Of a DNA stretch of 64,000 bases, positions 1-10,311 are shown one piece after another. Source of the stretch: Muricomes sp049840515 (GTDB lineage Bacteria; Bacillota; Clostridia; Lachnospirales; Lachnospiraceae). The position numbers were made by a program, and so were the translations under genes. The DNA lies in the NCBI GenBank assembly GCA_049840515.1, contig JASGKW010000011.1:186001-250000 (forward strand), read 5' to 3'. The notes beneath the pieces are model-generated. The model was not told the origin of the DNA, made no database searches, and saw only the letters and a program-made list of their open reading frames with translations. The first letter of the stretch is position 1. The number at the start of each line of letters is the position of its first letter.

Positions 1-3000
1 AAGGAACACAGCAGCAATCTGTAACGGGGACGACAGAAGGAATAACAAGTGGAACATTCGGTGGACCATCCTTGTTGGCTGCCAGGGCACCGAAAAACGT
101 GAATAGCTTAATCACAGACCTGCAGATTCAAGCAAAAGCATCTAAAGGCGGTGCGGAATTAACAGAAATCGTTGCAGGCCAGCCATTTTGGATTGAGGGC
201 AGTTTTAAGGTGCCAACCTCAGGAACAGGAGCCGGAGAAGATAATTATGTCATAACAGGTGACTGGGCAGAATATGGGTTGAATAAAAACATAAAGAATG
301 TAACAGGAAACCCTTCCTTTGATGTATGGTACGCAGGAAATAGGTACGATAACTTTTGACAGCACAAATGAAAAGGTTACAATTAATTTTGATGGTGATG
401 TGCTTTCTGATGACGGAATCAGCAATGCTACATGTGCCTTTGGCGCAGAGTTTCAATACGACGGAGATAATGATGGAATTGCGGAAGGTTCAACCGGCTC
501 TGTCATTATTATGGGTCAGTCATTTACGGTTAGAAAACCGGTAGTACCAATCAAAAAGAATATCTCAAAGAGCGGTGCAGAACAGACAGGCGGAACAATT
601 TTATGGACTGTTAATGTGAATGCATACAAGAAAGCCGCAGGAGATGTTTCTCTGGATGGTTATGTTTTTAAGGATGATTTGTCAGGTGTTGGAACATTTG
701 TCACGGGAACCTTTAAAGTTGGAAACCAGAGTATACCTGATTCAAGTGTCTATGATGGAACCAGCAAGCTTGACTATACATTTGGCAGTGGTTCTTCAGG
801 CCCGCAGGTCATTACATTTGAGACTAAAATTCCTGAGGACAAATTAGTCGTGGGAGGAACTGTTAATAATACTGCATCTTTCGGGCTTTCTGATACTGAC
901 AAAGTATCAGAAACGGGGACGGTGAATGTTAAAAAGAAATTCTCTGTTGAAAAGAATGGTCAGGAAATAAAAGAGGCTGTCTACGATCCTTCAAATCAGA
1001 CTGTTGAATGGACGATTAAAGTAACTCCAAAAGAGGGAATCGGGCTTAAGAATGTATCAGTGGAAGATGTGATACCTGCAGATTGGACATTTGTATCAGC
1101 AGAATGGGAATGGGCAGATTCAGCACAGACAAGTGCCGGAATAACACTGCCATCTAAACTTACAGGAACCAAACCAGGTAATGATAGATACGAGCTTAAT
1201 AACGGTACCACGGAACTTACAACTCCGGTTAATTTGGTTATTACAACTAAAATGCCGCCAAAAAGCTATGTTGGAAGTAAAACAGAATATGCCAACAAAG
1301 CAAAATTATACAGTACTGGAATTACTGGTGCTGATTCTAATGAGGCTAAGGTAGGGGTAGGTATTGACGGTATAACGAAAACTGCTTCAAATATTGATTA
1401 TGCAAACCGCCAGATTTTGTGGAATGTAGATGTTGACCTTGAGGGTCAGACAGTCTTTGATGATGTGGCAAACAACATCAAAGTTTACGATTTGGTTATT
1501 TATGGAGATAGTTTTGATTTTGCAAATAGTAATTTAAGTACTTTGGCAGCGGGGGCTACCGCTAATGATATAAATCCACGCTATGGACAAAAATTTGTTG
1601 ACAATAGTTTTGATAATAATGGCAACGGCAGTTTAAGTTATGAAATTAAACCTGTCACAGTAAATGGTGTGGAAGTGGGGCAATTGTTAATAGTTCACGG
1701 TTTTGGTGTGAACAAAACTCCTTTTGGAGTTAAGACACAGGTGCTTGACCCAACTGTTTTTGCAGCAAACGGCTCAGCTCCAAAGGGCACAGGAAACGCA
1801 AGTGTGGCTGTTCAGAATGATGCTTCTCTGTTCTATAAAGAGAATTATCTGAACAGGTCAACCGGCACAGCCAATTACGAAAGTAATGTTTTAAGCAAGC
1901 AAGTGATGAATGTGGATGGCACAGCAATCGGCAATGCAGCGGACAGCTTTAATCATGAAGATAAAACAGCTGTATTTAGATTGAACGTGAATCCTGACGG
2001 TTACAATTTGACCGGGGCACAGATTCCGGCTGGAAATGGCGTAACAAAATCTTTGGGCAACGTAAAGATTGTAGATACTTTACCCGCAGGATGGTCTTTT
2101 GTTGATCTGGAAGATGGTGTGAAATACAAAGTATACAACAGCAGTGATAATACACTTGTTGGAGATGTTTCCTCTATTATTGAAGGAACACCTGGCTTTG
2201 ACAATAGTGCAAGGACTGCAACTTTTGTTTTTAAAGATTTGCAGAAGAGCTATTATATTCTGGTGAAGGCGAAACTTTCAGAAGAAGAGTATGCAAATTA
2301 CTGGAAAACAAATAATGGTGAGCCGGTTTCATCTAAAACAGTGACAAACGACATCCGTATGACCGCGGACGGCGATAACAGCTGGGGTGTGGCACGAGCA
2401 ACGGATGTTACAATTGGAACCGAGTTTTTAAAGAAACAATTGGATGTAACAAATGGTGAGCTTCCAAAGTGGACAGTTACAGATTCAATCCTTATGGATT
2501 GGAGAAATACAAAAACACTACCATTACAGACACTCTGCCGGAAGGTCTTTCTCTGATACTGAATGCGGACGGTACACTGGCAGATAATGCGGTAACTGTG
2601 ACAGAATACACTGCTACAAAGAGCGGGGGATTCCCGCCGGAGTCTGAAGGAGTGGCATCATCTATTAAACCAAGTTATGACCCGCTTACCCGCAAATTGA
2701 CTTTTAAACCAGAGGCAGGTAAGCTGTACAAAATTGAATATAGTACATTGGTTTCTCCTGATGTAAAAGCAAGTGATGTGCTGAAAAATGAAGTAACTCT
2801 CGATGGAGATGTTGCAACTGGAAATAAAATTGCAAGAGCGTGGAATGTTTCCAGCAGCTGGGCAAATTCCAGAGTTGAGCGTGTAGGCATGCTGCAAATT
2901 ACAAAGACAGATGCCGTTAATAACCCTCTTGCAGGAGCTGAGTTTGGTTTGTTTACAGACCCAGGCTGTACAAATATGATTCTTTCCGCTTCTTCACAGG

Positions 3001-5201
3001 ATACGACTGGTCTTGCAGCCATCCGGGCTATTCCTGCACCACAGACGGAAGGTCCCGTTTGGACTTACTATCTCAAGGAGACTAAGGCTCCATCCGGCTA
3101 TGCAGTTGACCCCACAGTTCGTAAAGTAACTGTCAGACTGGGACAGGATGCAGAAGGGCATATCAGAACCTTTACCAGGATTGAGGGAAATCCGGATGAT
3201 TATGAGAATGGAAGGAAACTTACAGTATCAAATCAAAGTGAAAATGAAGTTGGAAATCTGATGGTCAGCAAGGCAGTGGAGATGGGGGATCAGTCCCGGG
3301 AATTTAACTTCACTATATCCACTGATAATAATGCTGTAAAAGGAAAGACTTACGCGGCAACAGGAAAAGCAAGTTCCATAACTTTTGATGCCAATGGAGT
3401 TGCAACTATCCGTCTGGCAGACAGTGAACATATTATCATTCATAATTTGCCTAAAGATATGCAATACACAGTGGCAGAGGATGACTATAATGATGTGTAT
3501 AAGACAACAGTGTCCGAAAATGGCGGAAATCAGGCCGCAAAGAATGAATACAGCGGCACAATTGCCCCATCAGCTACCACAAATGTGGCATTTACCAACC
3601 GCGGAAGAGATATGGGTATTGCAACTACAGCTGTAGATAAAGATACAAAATCCCATACGGGAACCATCGGCAAGGAATCTGTTATTATTGACACTGTAAA
3701 GTATCAGGATTTAGTAATAGGCAGAGAGTACACAGTCAAAGGAACCCTTATGGATAAAGCAACAGGTCAGCCTTTGCTTATCGGTGGCAAGGAAGTTACA
3801 GGTGAAACTACATTCACTGCAGAAAAAGAAAATGGTTCTGTAGACATTACATTTACACTGGATTCCTCCGCACTGGCAGGCAAGTCGGTAGTAGTGTTTG
3901 AGAGACTCTATCAGAACGGAGACGAGATTGCAGTACATACAAACATCAACGATGAAGCGCAGACAGTACATTATCCGAATGTGAGAACAACAGCAACAGA
4001 TAAAGATACGGCATCTAATGCGGGAAAGGTTGACAAGAAAGCAACTATCGTTGACAGAGTGAGATATGAAAATCTTGTACCAGGAACAGAATACACAGTA
4101 AAAGGTATTCTCATGGACAAAGAGACCGGCAAGGCATTGCTTGTGGACGGAAAAGAAGTCAAAGGTGAGAAGACTTTCACTGCACTGGAACCACAAGGTT
4201 TTGTGGATATGGAATTTGAACTGGACTCCTCCGCATTAGCAGGAAAGTCAGTGGTGGTATTTGAGGATCTCTACCAGGGAGGAATCAAAGTTGTAAGCCA
4301 TTCAGACTTAAATGATGAAGCACAAACAATACATTATCCAGAGATAGGCACCAATGCAGCAGATAAGGATACAAAGTCTAATACAGGTACAGTTGGCAAA
4401 AAGACAACTATTGTAGATAAAGTAGACTATAAGAACCTGGTACCGGGCAAGGAATATGTGGTAAAAGGTACTCTTATGGACAAAGCTACGAAGAAGCCAC
4501 TGCTCGTAGGCGGAAAAGAGGTGAAAGGTGAAACAACCTTTATACCGACAGCAGCCAACGGCACTGTGAATGTAGAGTTTACGTTGGATTCTTCTGAATT
4601 GGCAGGAAAATCAGTGGTTGTATTTGAAGACCTCTATCAGGGAGGTGCCAAGATTACGAGTCATGCTGACATCAATGATAAAGCACAGACAGTACATTAT
4701 CCAAAGATAGATACCAATGCAGCGGATAAGGATACAAAGTCCAATGCAGGTACAGTTGGCAAAAAGACAACTATCATTGATAAAGTAAGCTATGAGAATT
4801 TAGTGCCGGGCAAGGAATATGTGGTAAAGGGTATCCTTATGGATAAAGAAATCGGCAAGGCACTGCTTGTAAATGGAAAAGAAATCACAAGCGAGAAGAC
4901 CTTCACTGCAAAAGATGCTAACGGATTTGCAGAGATGGAATTTGAATTAGATTCCTCCGCATTGGCGGGCAAGTCAGTGGTTGTATTCGAGGATCTCTAT
5001 CAAAATGGAGTCAAGATAGTGAGTCATGCAGATATCAATGATAAAGCACAGACAATCACTTATCAGAAAGATGCAGGCTCAAAAGCAGCGAAAACAGGAG
5101 ATGCCACTTCTGTAGCTGTTTGGATAGGACTCTTTGGTTCTGCCCTCGCACTGTGTGTATTAATTATTTTAAATAATGTTGTTAGAAAGAAAAGAAGATA
5201 A
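1..5201 (+). CDS. Large cell-wall-anchored surface protein with T-Q ester (VaFE) repeats, 5'-truncated and frameshifted
   Basis: The reading frame is open from the window edge, so the N-terminus is missing. The protein runs in frame 3 to about 321-345, frame 1 to about 2480-2500, then frame 3 to 5201, so two single-base indels split it. The N-terminal two thirds are repeated beta-rich adhesin-like units. About 2880-3180 is a SpaA-like prealbumin domain (LQITKTDAVNNPLAGAEFG, YLKETKAPSGY). About 3230-3610 resembles a pilin-type isopeptide domain. Four VaFE/T-Q ester repeats follow (3621-5072). The C-terminus has a KTGD sorting-like motif (5091-5102), a hydrophobic segment and a KKRR tail, as in sortase substrates, although a full LPxTG is not seen. 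Inferred role: extended stalk-like adhesin linked to peptidoglycan. The ligand cannot be told from sequence. Confidence 0.85.
3621..5072 (+). repeat. Four tandem 363-bp units encoding T-Q ester/VaFE domains
   Basis: The DKDT codons recur at 3636, 3999, 4362 and 4725, an exact 363-bp period (121 residues). Each unit contains D-(T/K)-V-x-Y-x-(D/N)-L, KG(T/I)LMDK, GKSVVVFE and a closing AQT(V/I). In the known T-Q ester family a Thr near the start and a Gln near the end of each domain form a side-chain ester bond. Both positions are kept here (DKDT and AQT). Units 2-4 are more alike than unit 1. Confidence 0.85.
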
Positions 5202-5223
5202 GTTTTAGTAAGAAATACTTTCA

Positions 5224-5260
5224 GGCAGAGATATAGGATATTTCCTTATCTCTGCCCTTC
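5224..5260 (+). terminator. Intrinsic terminator of the surface protein gene
   Basis: Perfect 10-bp stem GGCAGAGATA (5224-5233) with TATCTCTGCC (5247-5256), starting 22 bp after the stop codon and followed by a short pyrimidine run (CTTCTC). The U-tract is weak. Confidence 0.55.
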
Positions 5261-5358
5261 TCAATGTGCATAAAGAATAGGAAAAGCACCGCGGTGGTTG
5301 CCTTTCATCACACCATCTCTCGTTTATTTTATGCAAAGCGGATTGTCCGTATTTCCTG

Positions 5359-5387
5359 TTGTTATTTCCTGTTATTTTTCCTATAAT
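5359..5387 (+). promoter_or_regulatory. Sigma-A-like promoter
   Basis: TTGTTA (5359-5364), 17-bp spacer and a consensus TATAAT (5382-5387). It would serve the 29-codon ORF at 5436 and the lipoprotein gene at 5544. The rest of 5261-5435 shows nothing else. Confidence 0.5.
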
Positions 5388-5435
5388 CTAAGTATAGGCT
5401 TGTGGCGGCCGAGTGTATAAGAAAGGAAACTTGAT

Positions 5436-5525
5436 ATGATTGGATGTAATACTTGTGTTTCATCCATTGGATGGTGTAAAAAATGGATTCTATCAATATT
5501 TCCAGCGAATAACATTATTTATTAG
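5436..5525 (+). CDS. Possible 29-residue Cys-containing small protein
   Basis: Short ORF (MIGCNTCVSSIGWCKKW...) with a GAAAGG ribosome-binding-like sequence about 9 nt upstream. It lies between a good promoter and the lipoprotein gene, whose start is 18 nt after the stop. Three cysteines lie in the first 14 residues (C4, C7, C14). It is not recognised as any family. It could be a leader peptide or chance. Confidence 0.25.
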   Translation: MIGCNTCVSSIGWCKKWILSIFPANNIIY

Positions 5526-5543
5526 GAAAAGAGAGGGAAACAA

Positions 5544-6182
5544 ATGAAAAAGAAGCTTTTATCAACTATTTTAACAGCAGCAATGATTTTGTCACTTGCA
5601 GCATGTGCTCCAAAAGAGGAGGCCAATAACACCGAACCCGTAAAAGCAGAGGAATCCTCCGAAGTCAAGGATACTTCTAAAAGCGAAACCATAAAAACTG
5701 AAAAAAATCTTCTTAGTGTAGAAATCACACTGCCCGCATCTCTTGTGGGTGATTCCACCGCTGAACTTGATGAGGAAATGAAAGAGGCTGGTGTAATGGA
5801 AGTAACTAAAAATCCTGATGGTTCTATCACTATGAAAATGTCAAAGACTGCACACAAAGCATTATTGAGTGAAATCAAGACCACCATTGATGATGGTATT
5901 GGAGAACTTCTCGCAGATAAAGAAACTTATCCATCATTTGATAGTGTTACCTATAATGATGACCTGACAGAATTTAATGTAAATGTAGACCCTGCACTAT
6001 ATGGAGGAATCGAATCTCTTGCTGCAATGGTTTTTTATCTTGAAGGAAATATGTATCAAGCTTTTAATGCTGTTCCAGAAAATGAACTAAAGACTATTGT
6101 AAATTTCAAAAACAAAGATACTGGCGAACTTATTGAAAGCGGCGATTCTAGCGAAGCGAATTTTGATGAAATGCTCGAATAG
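5544..6182 (+). CDS. Putative lipoprotein of unknown function
   Basis: 212 residues with a lipoprotein signal: KKK n-region, hydrophobic core and lipobox SLAAC, giving the lipidated Cys at about residue 21. A Glu/Lys/Ser-rich linker (about 22-55) follows, then an acidic globular domain (LLSVEITLPASLVGD, then an alternating hydrophobic pattern). The start is set by GAGAGGG 7 nt upstream of the ATG. It should be anchored on the outer face of the cytoplasmic membrane. I recognise the general type as a conserved hypothetical of Firmicutes but cannot assign a function. It appears to be a single-gene unit between its own promoter and terminator. Confidence 0.75.
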   Translation: MKKKLLSTILTAAMILSLAACAPKEEANNTEPVKAEESSEVKDTSKSETIKTEKNLLSVEITLPASLVGDSTAELDEEMKEAGVMEVTKNPDGSITMKMSKTAHKALLSEIKTTIDDGIGELLADKETYPSFDSVTYNDDLTEFNVNVDPALYGGIESLAAMVFYLEGNMYQAFNAVPENELKTIVNFKNKDTGELIESGDSSEANFDEMLE

Positions 6183-6228
6183 ACAGAAAAAGAGCGCTGG
6201 AAGTTATGAAGCAAAAGCAAAATAAATT

Positions 6229-6260
6229 AAAAACCGTCTGGTGCTACCAACACCAGACGG
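6229..6260 (-). terminator. Intrinsic terminator of the cotJ operon (minus strand)
   Basis: Perfect 10-bp stem CCGTCTGGTG (6234-6243) and CACCAGACGG (6251-6260) with a 7-nt loop. Read on the minus strand it is followed by TTTTTAATTTATTTT. It lies about 110 bp past the cotJC stop. Confidence 0.75.
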
Positions 6261-6313
6261 CCAACATATTCTAAGATATGCACTTATTACTGCAAAAACA
6301 TTGTATCCTCGGG

Positions 6314-6359
6314 GCACCCGGTCAACGTAAATGGTTGTTTGTTGTTGGGTGCTATTTTT
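6314..6359 (+). terminator. Intrinsic terminator for the lipoprotein gene
   Basis: GCACCC (6314-6319) pairs with GGGTGC (6347-6352), with inner CAAC/GTTG pairing, followed by TATTTTTG. Together with 6229-6260 it separates two converging units. Confidence 0.5.
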
Positions 6360-6368
6360 GTATACACT

Positions 6369-6977
6369 TTAGCAAGTCTGTCTTACGTCAAATTCCGGGT
6401 TGATTGCGTAGAAGTTTTTGCTGTTGAGTTTATCCTGCACAATGCGAAGACTCTCTCCAAAGCGCTGATAATGAACGATTTCTCTTTCCCGCAGGAAACG
6501 AATTGGATCGCAAACTTCAGGATCTTTTACCAAACGCAGAATATTGTCATAAGTTGTTCTTGCTTTTTGTTCTGCTGCCAGGTCTTCATGTAAGTCGGTA
6601 ATAGGGTCTCCCTTGGACTGGAATACTGTTGCTGTCCACGGAGAACCGCTGGCTGCCTGTGGCCAGAGTGCAAGAGTATGGTCTACATAATATTTTCCGA
6701 AGCCGGACTTCTCAACCTCCTCGGGGGTTAAGTTCCTGGTAAGTTGATGGACAATCGCACAGATCATTTCCATGTGTGCCAACTCCTCCGTGCCTATGTC
6801 CGTAAGAATACCAGTGACTTCTTTATAGGGCATAGTATATCTCTGTGAAAGATAACGCATTGAAGCGGCAAGCTCTCCATCGGGTCCTCCAAACTGGGTA
6901 ATTATGATTTGGGCTATTTCAGGATTGGTCTGCGTGATTTTTACTGGATATTGCAGTCGTTTCTCATAACTCCACAT
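6369..6977 (-). CDS. cotJC: Spore coat protein CotJC, manganese-catalase-like
   Basis: 202 residues, normal length for CotJC. The protein is a ferritin-like di-manganese catalase homologue of the spore coat. Visible metal-site signatures are GTEELAHMEM (E..H, about residues 62-71), EQKARTTYDNIL and REREIVHYQRFG (E..H near residue 165). The start ATG (6975-6977) is preceded by GGAGGATG, which overlaps the end of cotJB. It is last in cotJA-cotJB-cotJC. In Bacillus this operon is expressed in the mother cell under sigma-E; a matching promoter could not be fixed by eye. Confidence 0.93.
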   Translation of the reverse strand: MWSYEKRLQYPVKITQTNPEIAQIIITQFGGPDGELAASMRYLSQRYTMPYKEVTGILTDIGTEELAHMEMICAIVHQLTRNLTPEEVEKSGFGKYYVDHTLALWPQAASGSPWTATVFQSKGDPITDLHEDLAAEQKARTTYDNILRLVKDPEVCDPIRFLREREIVHYQRFGESLRIVQDKLNSKNFYAINPEFDVRQTC

Positions 6978-6980
6978 ATA

Positions 6981-7250
6981 CTAGCATCCTCCTTCCTGCC
7001 ATGGCCATGGCTCATCAACCCAGTTCCATTTTTCAGAACAAGAGTAAACGGCGGTATCAATTGTTAAAGGTCCAAAACGTGCGGCATATTCTTCCAATGC
7101 CTCATTTCTCATGCGGCTACATTCCCTGAAATAAGCAAGAGCCTCTTCATCACATGGATGAGTATCCAAAAAAAGCTTTACATCATCCACAGCAAAGCTC
7201 ACAGCATTAATATGGTCAAGTAATTGTTTTTTACCTGGGCGGTCACTCAT
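6981..7250 (-). CDS. cotJB: Spore coat protein CotJB
   Basis: 89 residues with the CotJB pattern: LLDHINAVSFAVDDVKLFLD, then CDEEALAYF and a Trp-rich C-terminus (WNWVDEPWPWQEGGC). The ATG overlaps the cotJA stop by 4 nt (ATGA) and the stop lies 3 nt before cotJC, so all three genes are translationally coupled. Role: small structural coat component needed with CotJA and CotJC for coat incorporation (family knowledge). Confidence 0.93.
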   Translation of the reverse strand: MSDRPGKKQLLDHINAVSFAVDDVKLFLDTHPCDEEALAYFRECSRMRNEALEEYAARFGPLTIDTAVYSCSEKWNWVDEPWPWQEGGC

Positions 7251-7966
7251 CGATTACAGCCCCCTCTCCCATGAAACGGTTTATAGAGATCCTCAAAAAT
7301 AGTACCTCTCTTTAATGCATTACAAGGTTCAATTAAATTACGCCATTTTTGCCAGGGTACATAAGCCATGGCAATAGGCAGACCTTCCAGCACATCATAA
7401 GGATCTTTACATTTTGGAACATCACATTCCGGCATGCGGCGCTCACAAGGCTGTGCTTGTGCCGCACGATTGTCACAAGGTTTTGGCTGCACTGCGCGGT
7501 TGTCACAGGGCTGTGCTTGTGCCGCACGGTTGTTGCAAGGCTGTGCTTGTGCCGCACGGTTGTCACAAGGCTTTGGTTGAACTGCACGGTTGTCGCAAGG
7601 CTGCATTTGTGCTGCACGGTTGTCACAAGGTTTTGGTTGAACTGCACGGTTGTCGCAAGGCTGTGTTTGTGCTGCACGATTATTGCAGGGTTGTGATTGT
7701 GCTGCACGGTTATCGCAGGGCTGTGATTGAACTGCACGGTTCTCACAAGTCTGTGGGGCACGATTGTTGCAGGGCTGTGATTGCGCTGCGCGGTTCTCAC
7801 AAGGCTGTGCTGCACGATTCTCGCAGGGAGATGGTGCGTTGCACTGAGGCTCAATCCTCTTAGCCGGAGCAGACTCGGGACATCTATTATTGACCGGCAT
7901 AGGGCGGCAGCCATTATTGAAATTCATAGGTCTGCCATAGCGCATATTGTTTTGGTAATTCGCCAT
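7247..7966 (-). CDS. cotJA: CotJA-type spore coat protein with a large Cys-rich repeat insert
   Basis: 239 residues, far longer than classical CotJA (under 100). Residues 174-239 are the CotJA domain (DPYDVLEGLPIAMAYVPWQKW). Residues 1-47 are Asn/Pro/Cys-rich. Residues 48-173 are 13 units of consensus C(D/E/N)NRA(A/V)Q(x)(x)P. Each unit supplies one cysteine, which suggests disulphide or other cross-linking in the coat (inference). The ATG is preceded by AAGGAG 8 nt upstream. First gene of the operon. Confidence 0.88.
   Translation of the reverse strand: MANYQNNMRYGRPMNFNNGCRPMPVNNRCPESAPAKRIEPQCNAPSPCENRAAQPCENRAAQSQPCNNRAPQTCENRAVQSQPCDNRAAQSQPCNNRAAQTQPCDNRAVQPKPCDNRAAQMQPCDNRAVQPKPCDNRAAQAQPCNNRAAQAQPCDNRAVQPKPCDNRAAQAQPCERRMPECDVPKCKDPYDVLEGLPIAMAYVPWQKWRNLIEPCNALKRGTIFEDLYKPFHGRGGCNR
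7448..7825 (-). repeat. Tandem repeat array in cotJA (13 units, mostly 30 bp)
   Basis: Thirteen units of 10 residues (three early units: 8, 10, 8; then ten of 10) beginning with Cys. Alternate units end in PKP, AQP, SQP, TQP or MQP, and several 60-bp pairs are near identical. This suggests growth by slippage or recombination and likely length variation between strains. Confidence 0.9.
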
Positions 7967-8032
7967 TTGCGATATCTCCTTCCAATTTTACTTACAGTAT
8001 TATATTATGGAAGAAATTTAAAAAGGTTCCTC

Positions 8033-8061
8033 TTTACATTTTACCCCAAATCATATATAAT
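8033..8061 (+). promoter_or_regulatory. tRNA-Pro promoter
   Basis: TTTACA (8033-8038), 17-bp spacer, TATAAT (8056-8061). Predicted start is about 6 nt before the mature tRNA 5' end. Confidence 0.7.
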
Positions 8062-8073
8062 TGGAAAAGTGAG

Positions 8074-8149
8074 CGGGGTGTGGCTCAGTTTGGTTAGAGT
8101 GCACGGCTGGGGGCCGTGAGGTCGGCAGGTTCGAATCCTGTCACCCCGA
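8074..8149 (+). tRNA. tRNA-Pro (anticodon GGG)
   Basis: 76 nt, full cloverleaf. Acceptor is CGGGGTG/CACCCCG with discriminator A. D-stem is GCTC/GAGT. The anticodon stem CACGG/CCGTG has loop CTGGGGG, giving GGG (8109-8111) with G37. T-arm is GCAGG-TTCGAAT-CCTGT. CCA is not encoded. Confidence 0.96.
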
Positions 8150-8151
8150 TT

Positions 8152-8194
8152 AAAAGACGTATCTTTCCGTTGAGGGAGGTTATGTCTTTTTTTT
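8152..8194 (+). terminator. Terminator after tRNA-Pro
   Basis: AAAAGACGTA (8152-8161) pairs with TATGTCTTTT (8181-8190, one G-U), followed by further Ts to 8194. Confidence 0.7.
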
Positions 8195-8224
8195 GTACAA
8201 ATTTCAATAATTAGTAAAAGCATA

Positions 8225-8252
8225 TTGTAAAAGATTGACAAAGTAGTATAAT
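8225..8252 (+). promoter_or_regulatory. Candidate promoter of the ech-hyp operon
   Basis: TTGTAA (8225-8230), 16-bp spacer, TATAAT (8247-8252). A consensus TTGACA at 8235-8240 lacks a good -10 at 16-18 bp. The leader to echA would be about 135 nt and shows no clear riboswitch. Confidence 0.4.
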
Positions 8253-8392
8253 AAAGTAATGAAATATTTAGCATTAATGTTGACTGTCAGTCAAGAGGAA
8301 TGAGAGCAGTTTGTCATTAGTGACTAAAGCCCGGGGAAAACTAATTAACACCCGGAATAATAATTGCATAATGAGAAAAGAAGAGGTGGGTT

Positions 8393-10311
8393 ATGAGTTT
8401 AATTACAGTATTAATTCTATTTCCATTAGTAACAGCCATCGTGGTATATCTTGTGAGAAAGGAGGCTATAAGAAATACCATAGTCAGAGTCGGCGCAGTC
8501 ATTACAGCCGCATTAACGGTGCTGACAGCCATGACGTATTTTAACCAGGGGCTCCGGGTTTCATTACATGGAACTGAGATCCTGGATATTTGCATGATGG
8601 TGATTGAAGCGTGCCTGGCAGTTTACATTATTGTAACCGGCATCAAAGAGAAGAAATATCTGCTTTCTTTGTTTTCAGTCGCCCAGATTATTCTGATATT
8701 CTGGTTCGAGCTCACACAGAAACATGGTCTTGAGGCGGAAACCGGCATAATACTGGACAAATTATCAAATGTCATGATTCTAATTGTCGGAATCGTCGGT
8801 AGTTTGATTTGTCTTTATGCTGTAGGGTACATGAAGTCCTATCATGTACACCATGCGGAATTCAAGAGAGAAAGTCTTTCTTTTTTGCAGTTCTCTTTCT
8901 TTTTCTGTCAGCCATGTTCGGGCTGGTTCTAAGCAATAATCTGTTATGGATTTATTTTTGCTGGGAAATCACAACGTTCTGCTCCTATTTGCTGATTGGC
9001 TATACGAAGACAGACGAAGCGAGAAACAATTCACTGCGTGCCCTGACGATAAATGTTGGAGGAGGGCTGGCGTTTGCCATTGCCATTGTACTAATAGGTA
9101 TGAACTTCAGCACTTTGGAGCTGTCTGTGCTTACTACAATGAAGCCAGACGCTGTGGTACTCGTGCCGGTATTTCTGCTTTGCGTGGCAGCCCTTACAAA
9201 ATCTGCTCAGCTTCCATTTTCATCTTGGCTTTTGGGAGCTATGGTTGCGCCAACACCATCTTCTGCATTGCTGCATTCTGCAACCATGGTAAAGGCAGGC
9301 GTATATTTGATTATCAGGCTTGCTCCGCTGCTTGGTGATACAGTGGTTGGGCGGATCATTACATTATTAGGAGCAGTGACATTCCTCGCCTGCTCATTGA
9401 TGGCTATTTCCCAGAGGGATGCAAAAAAAGTGCTGGCATATTCCACGATTGCGAACCTGGGTCTGATTGTAATGTGCGCCAGTGTAGGTACGCAGGAATC
9501 CATATGGGCAGCTATTTTGCTGGTAATTTTCCATGCAGTTTCAAAATCTCTTCTGTTCCTGTCAGTTGGTTCTATTGAGAATCAGATTGGAAGCAGAAAT
9601 GTTGAGAATATGGACATATTGATGAGAGTGTCAAGAAAACTTTCTGTCTGTATGATGATTGGTATTTCAGGCATGTTCCTGGCTCCATTTGGTATGTTGA
9701 TATCCAAATGGGTTGCTATGAAGTCCTTTATTGATTCAAGGAATATGATTATTGTAGTTATTCTATGCTACGGCAGTGCCGCAACGTTATTCTATTGGGG
9801 AAAATGGATTGGAAAACTGGTTTCTAACGGACAGCCCAAAGACTACAAACCGGACAGAGGGCTGTACAAAGATGAGAAGATTCCTATATTCATCCATGCA
9901 GTTATTGTATTGTTATCCTGCCTCGTTTACCCGGTGATTTCCAAGTATGCGATTGTTCCTTATCTGGAGAGCACATTTGGCATGAGCGCAGCAACTCCTA
10001 TCGGAACAGGTGACCAGACACTTATGGTTCTTATGGTTGCTATGATTGGTCTTCTCATTCTGGTGCCTTTGGGAATTATTCCATCAAATGTCAGACCGAA
10101 GAGGAGAACGACTTCTATTTACATGGCAGGAGAAAATGCCGGCGATAATGAGAATTTTATTGCGGCTACAGGCGTAAAGCGTAAAAGTGAGATGAGTAAC
10201 TGGTACATGGAAGGAATATTCGGAACGAAAAAACTGGCCTTCTGGAGCAATATTATTTCAATTGCATTGCTTTGTATTGGTGTATTATTACTGATTGGGA
10301 GGTGGGCATAA
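8393..10311 (+). CDS. echA: Ech hydrogenase subunit A (NuoL/MrpA-like ion-translocating subunit), frameshifted
   Basis: About 639 residues once a -1 shift at about 8871-8873 (AAAA read as AAA) is repaired, the usual length of EchA. It is a polytopic membrane protein with the proton-conducting transporter core: YFCWEITTFCSYLLIGYT, then KSAQLPFSSWL, APTPSSALLHSATMVKAGVY with its conserved Lys and His, and a later HAVSKSLLFL. In Ech and complex I this subunit carries the ion-pumping channel coupled to electron flow from ferredoxin to protons. AGAGGTGGG precedes the ATG. The TAA overlaps the ATG of echB by one base. First gene of the cluster. Confidence 0.9.

Noticed and set aside
7333..7914. Long overlapping ORFs in other frames across the cotJA repeat region
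   Set aside because: They come from the repetitive codon pattern; only the frame with cotJA ends, RBS and operon spacing is credible.
8235..8252. Consensus TTGACA at 8235 as the ech promoter -35
   Set aside because: The only TATAAT lies 6 bp downstream and nothing usable lies at 16-18 bp; it was kept only as a note.
10272..10310. Upstream start for echB at 10272
   Set aside because: It would lie inside echA without an RBS, whereas ATG 10311 has GGGAGGTG and the normal family N-terminus.
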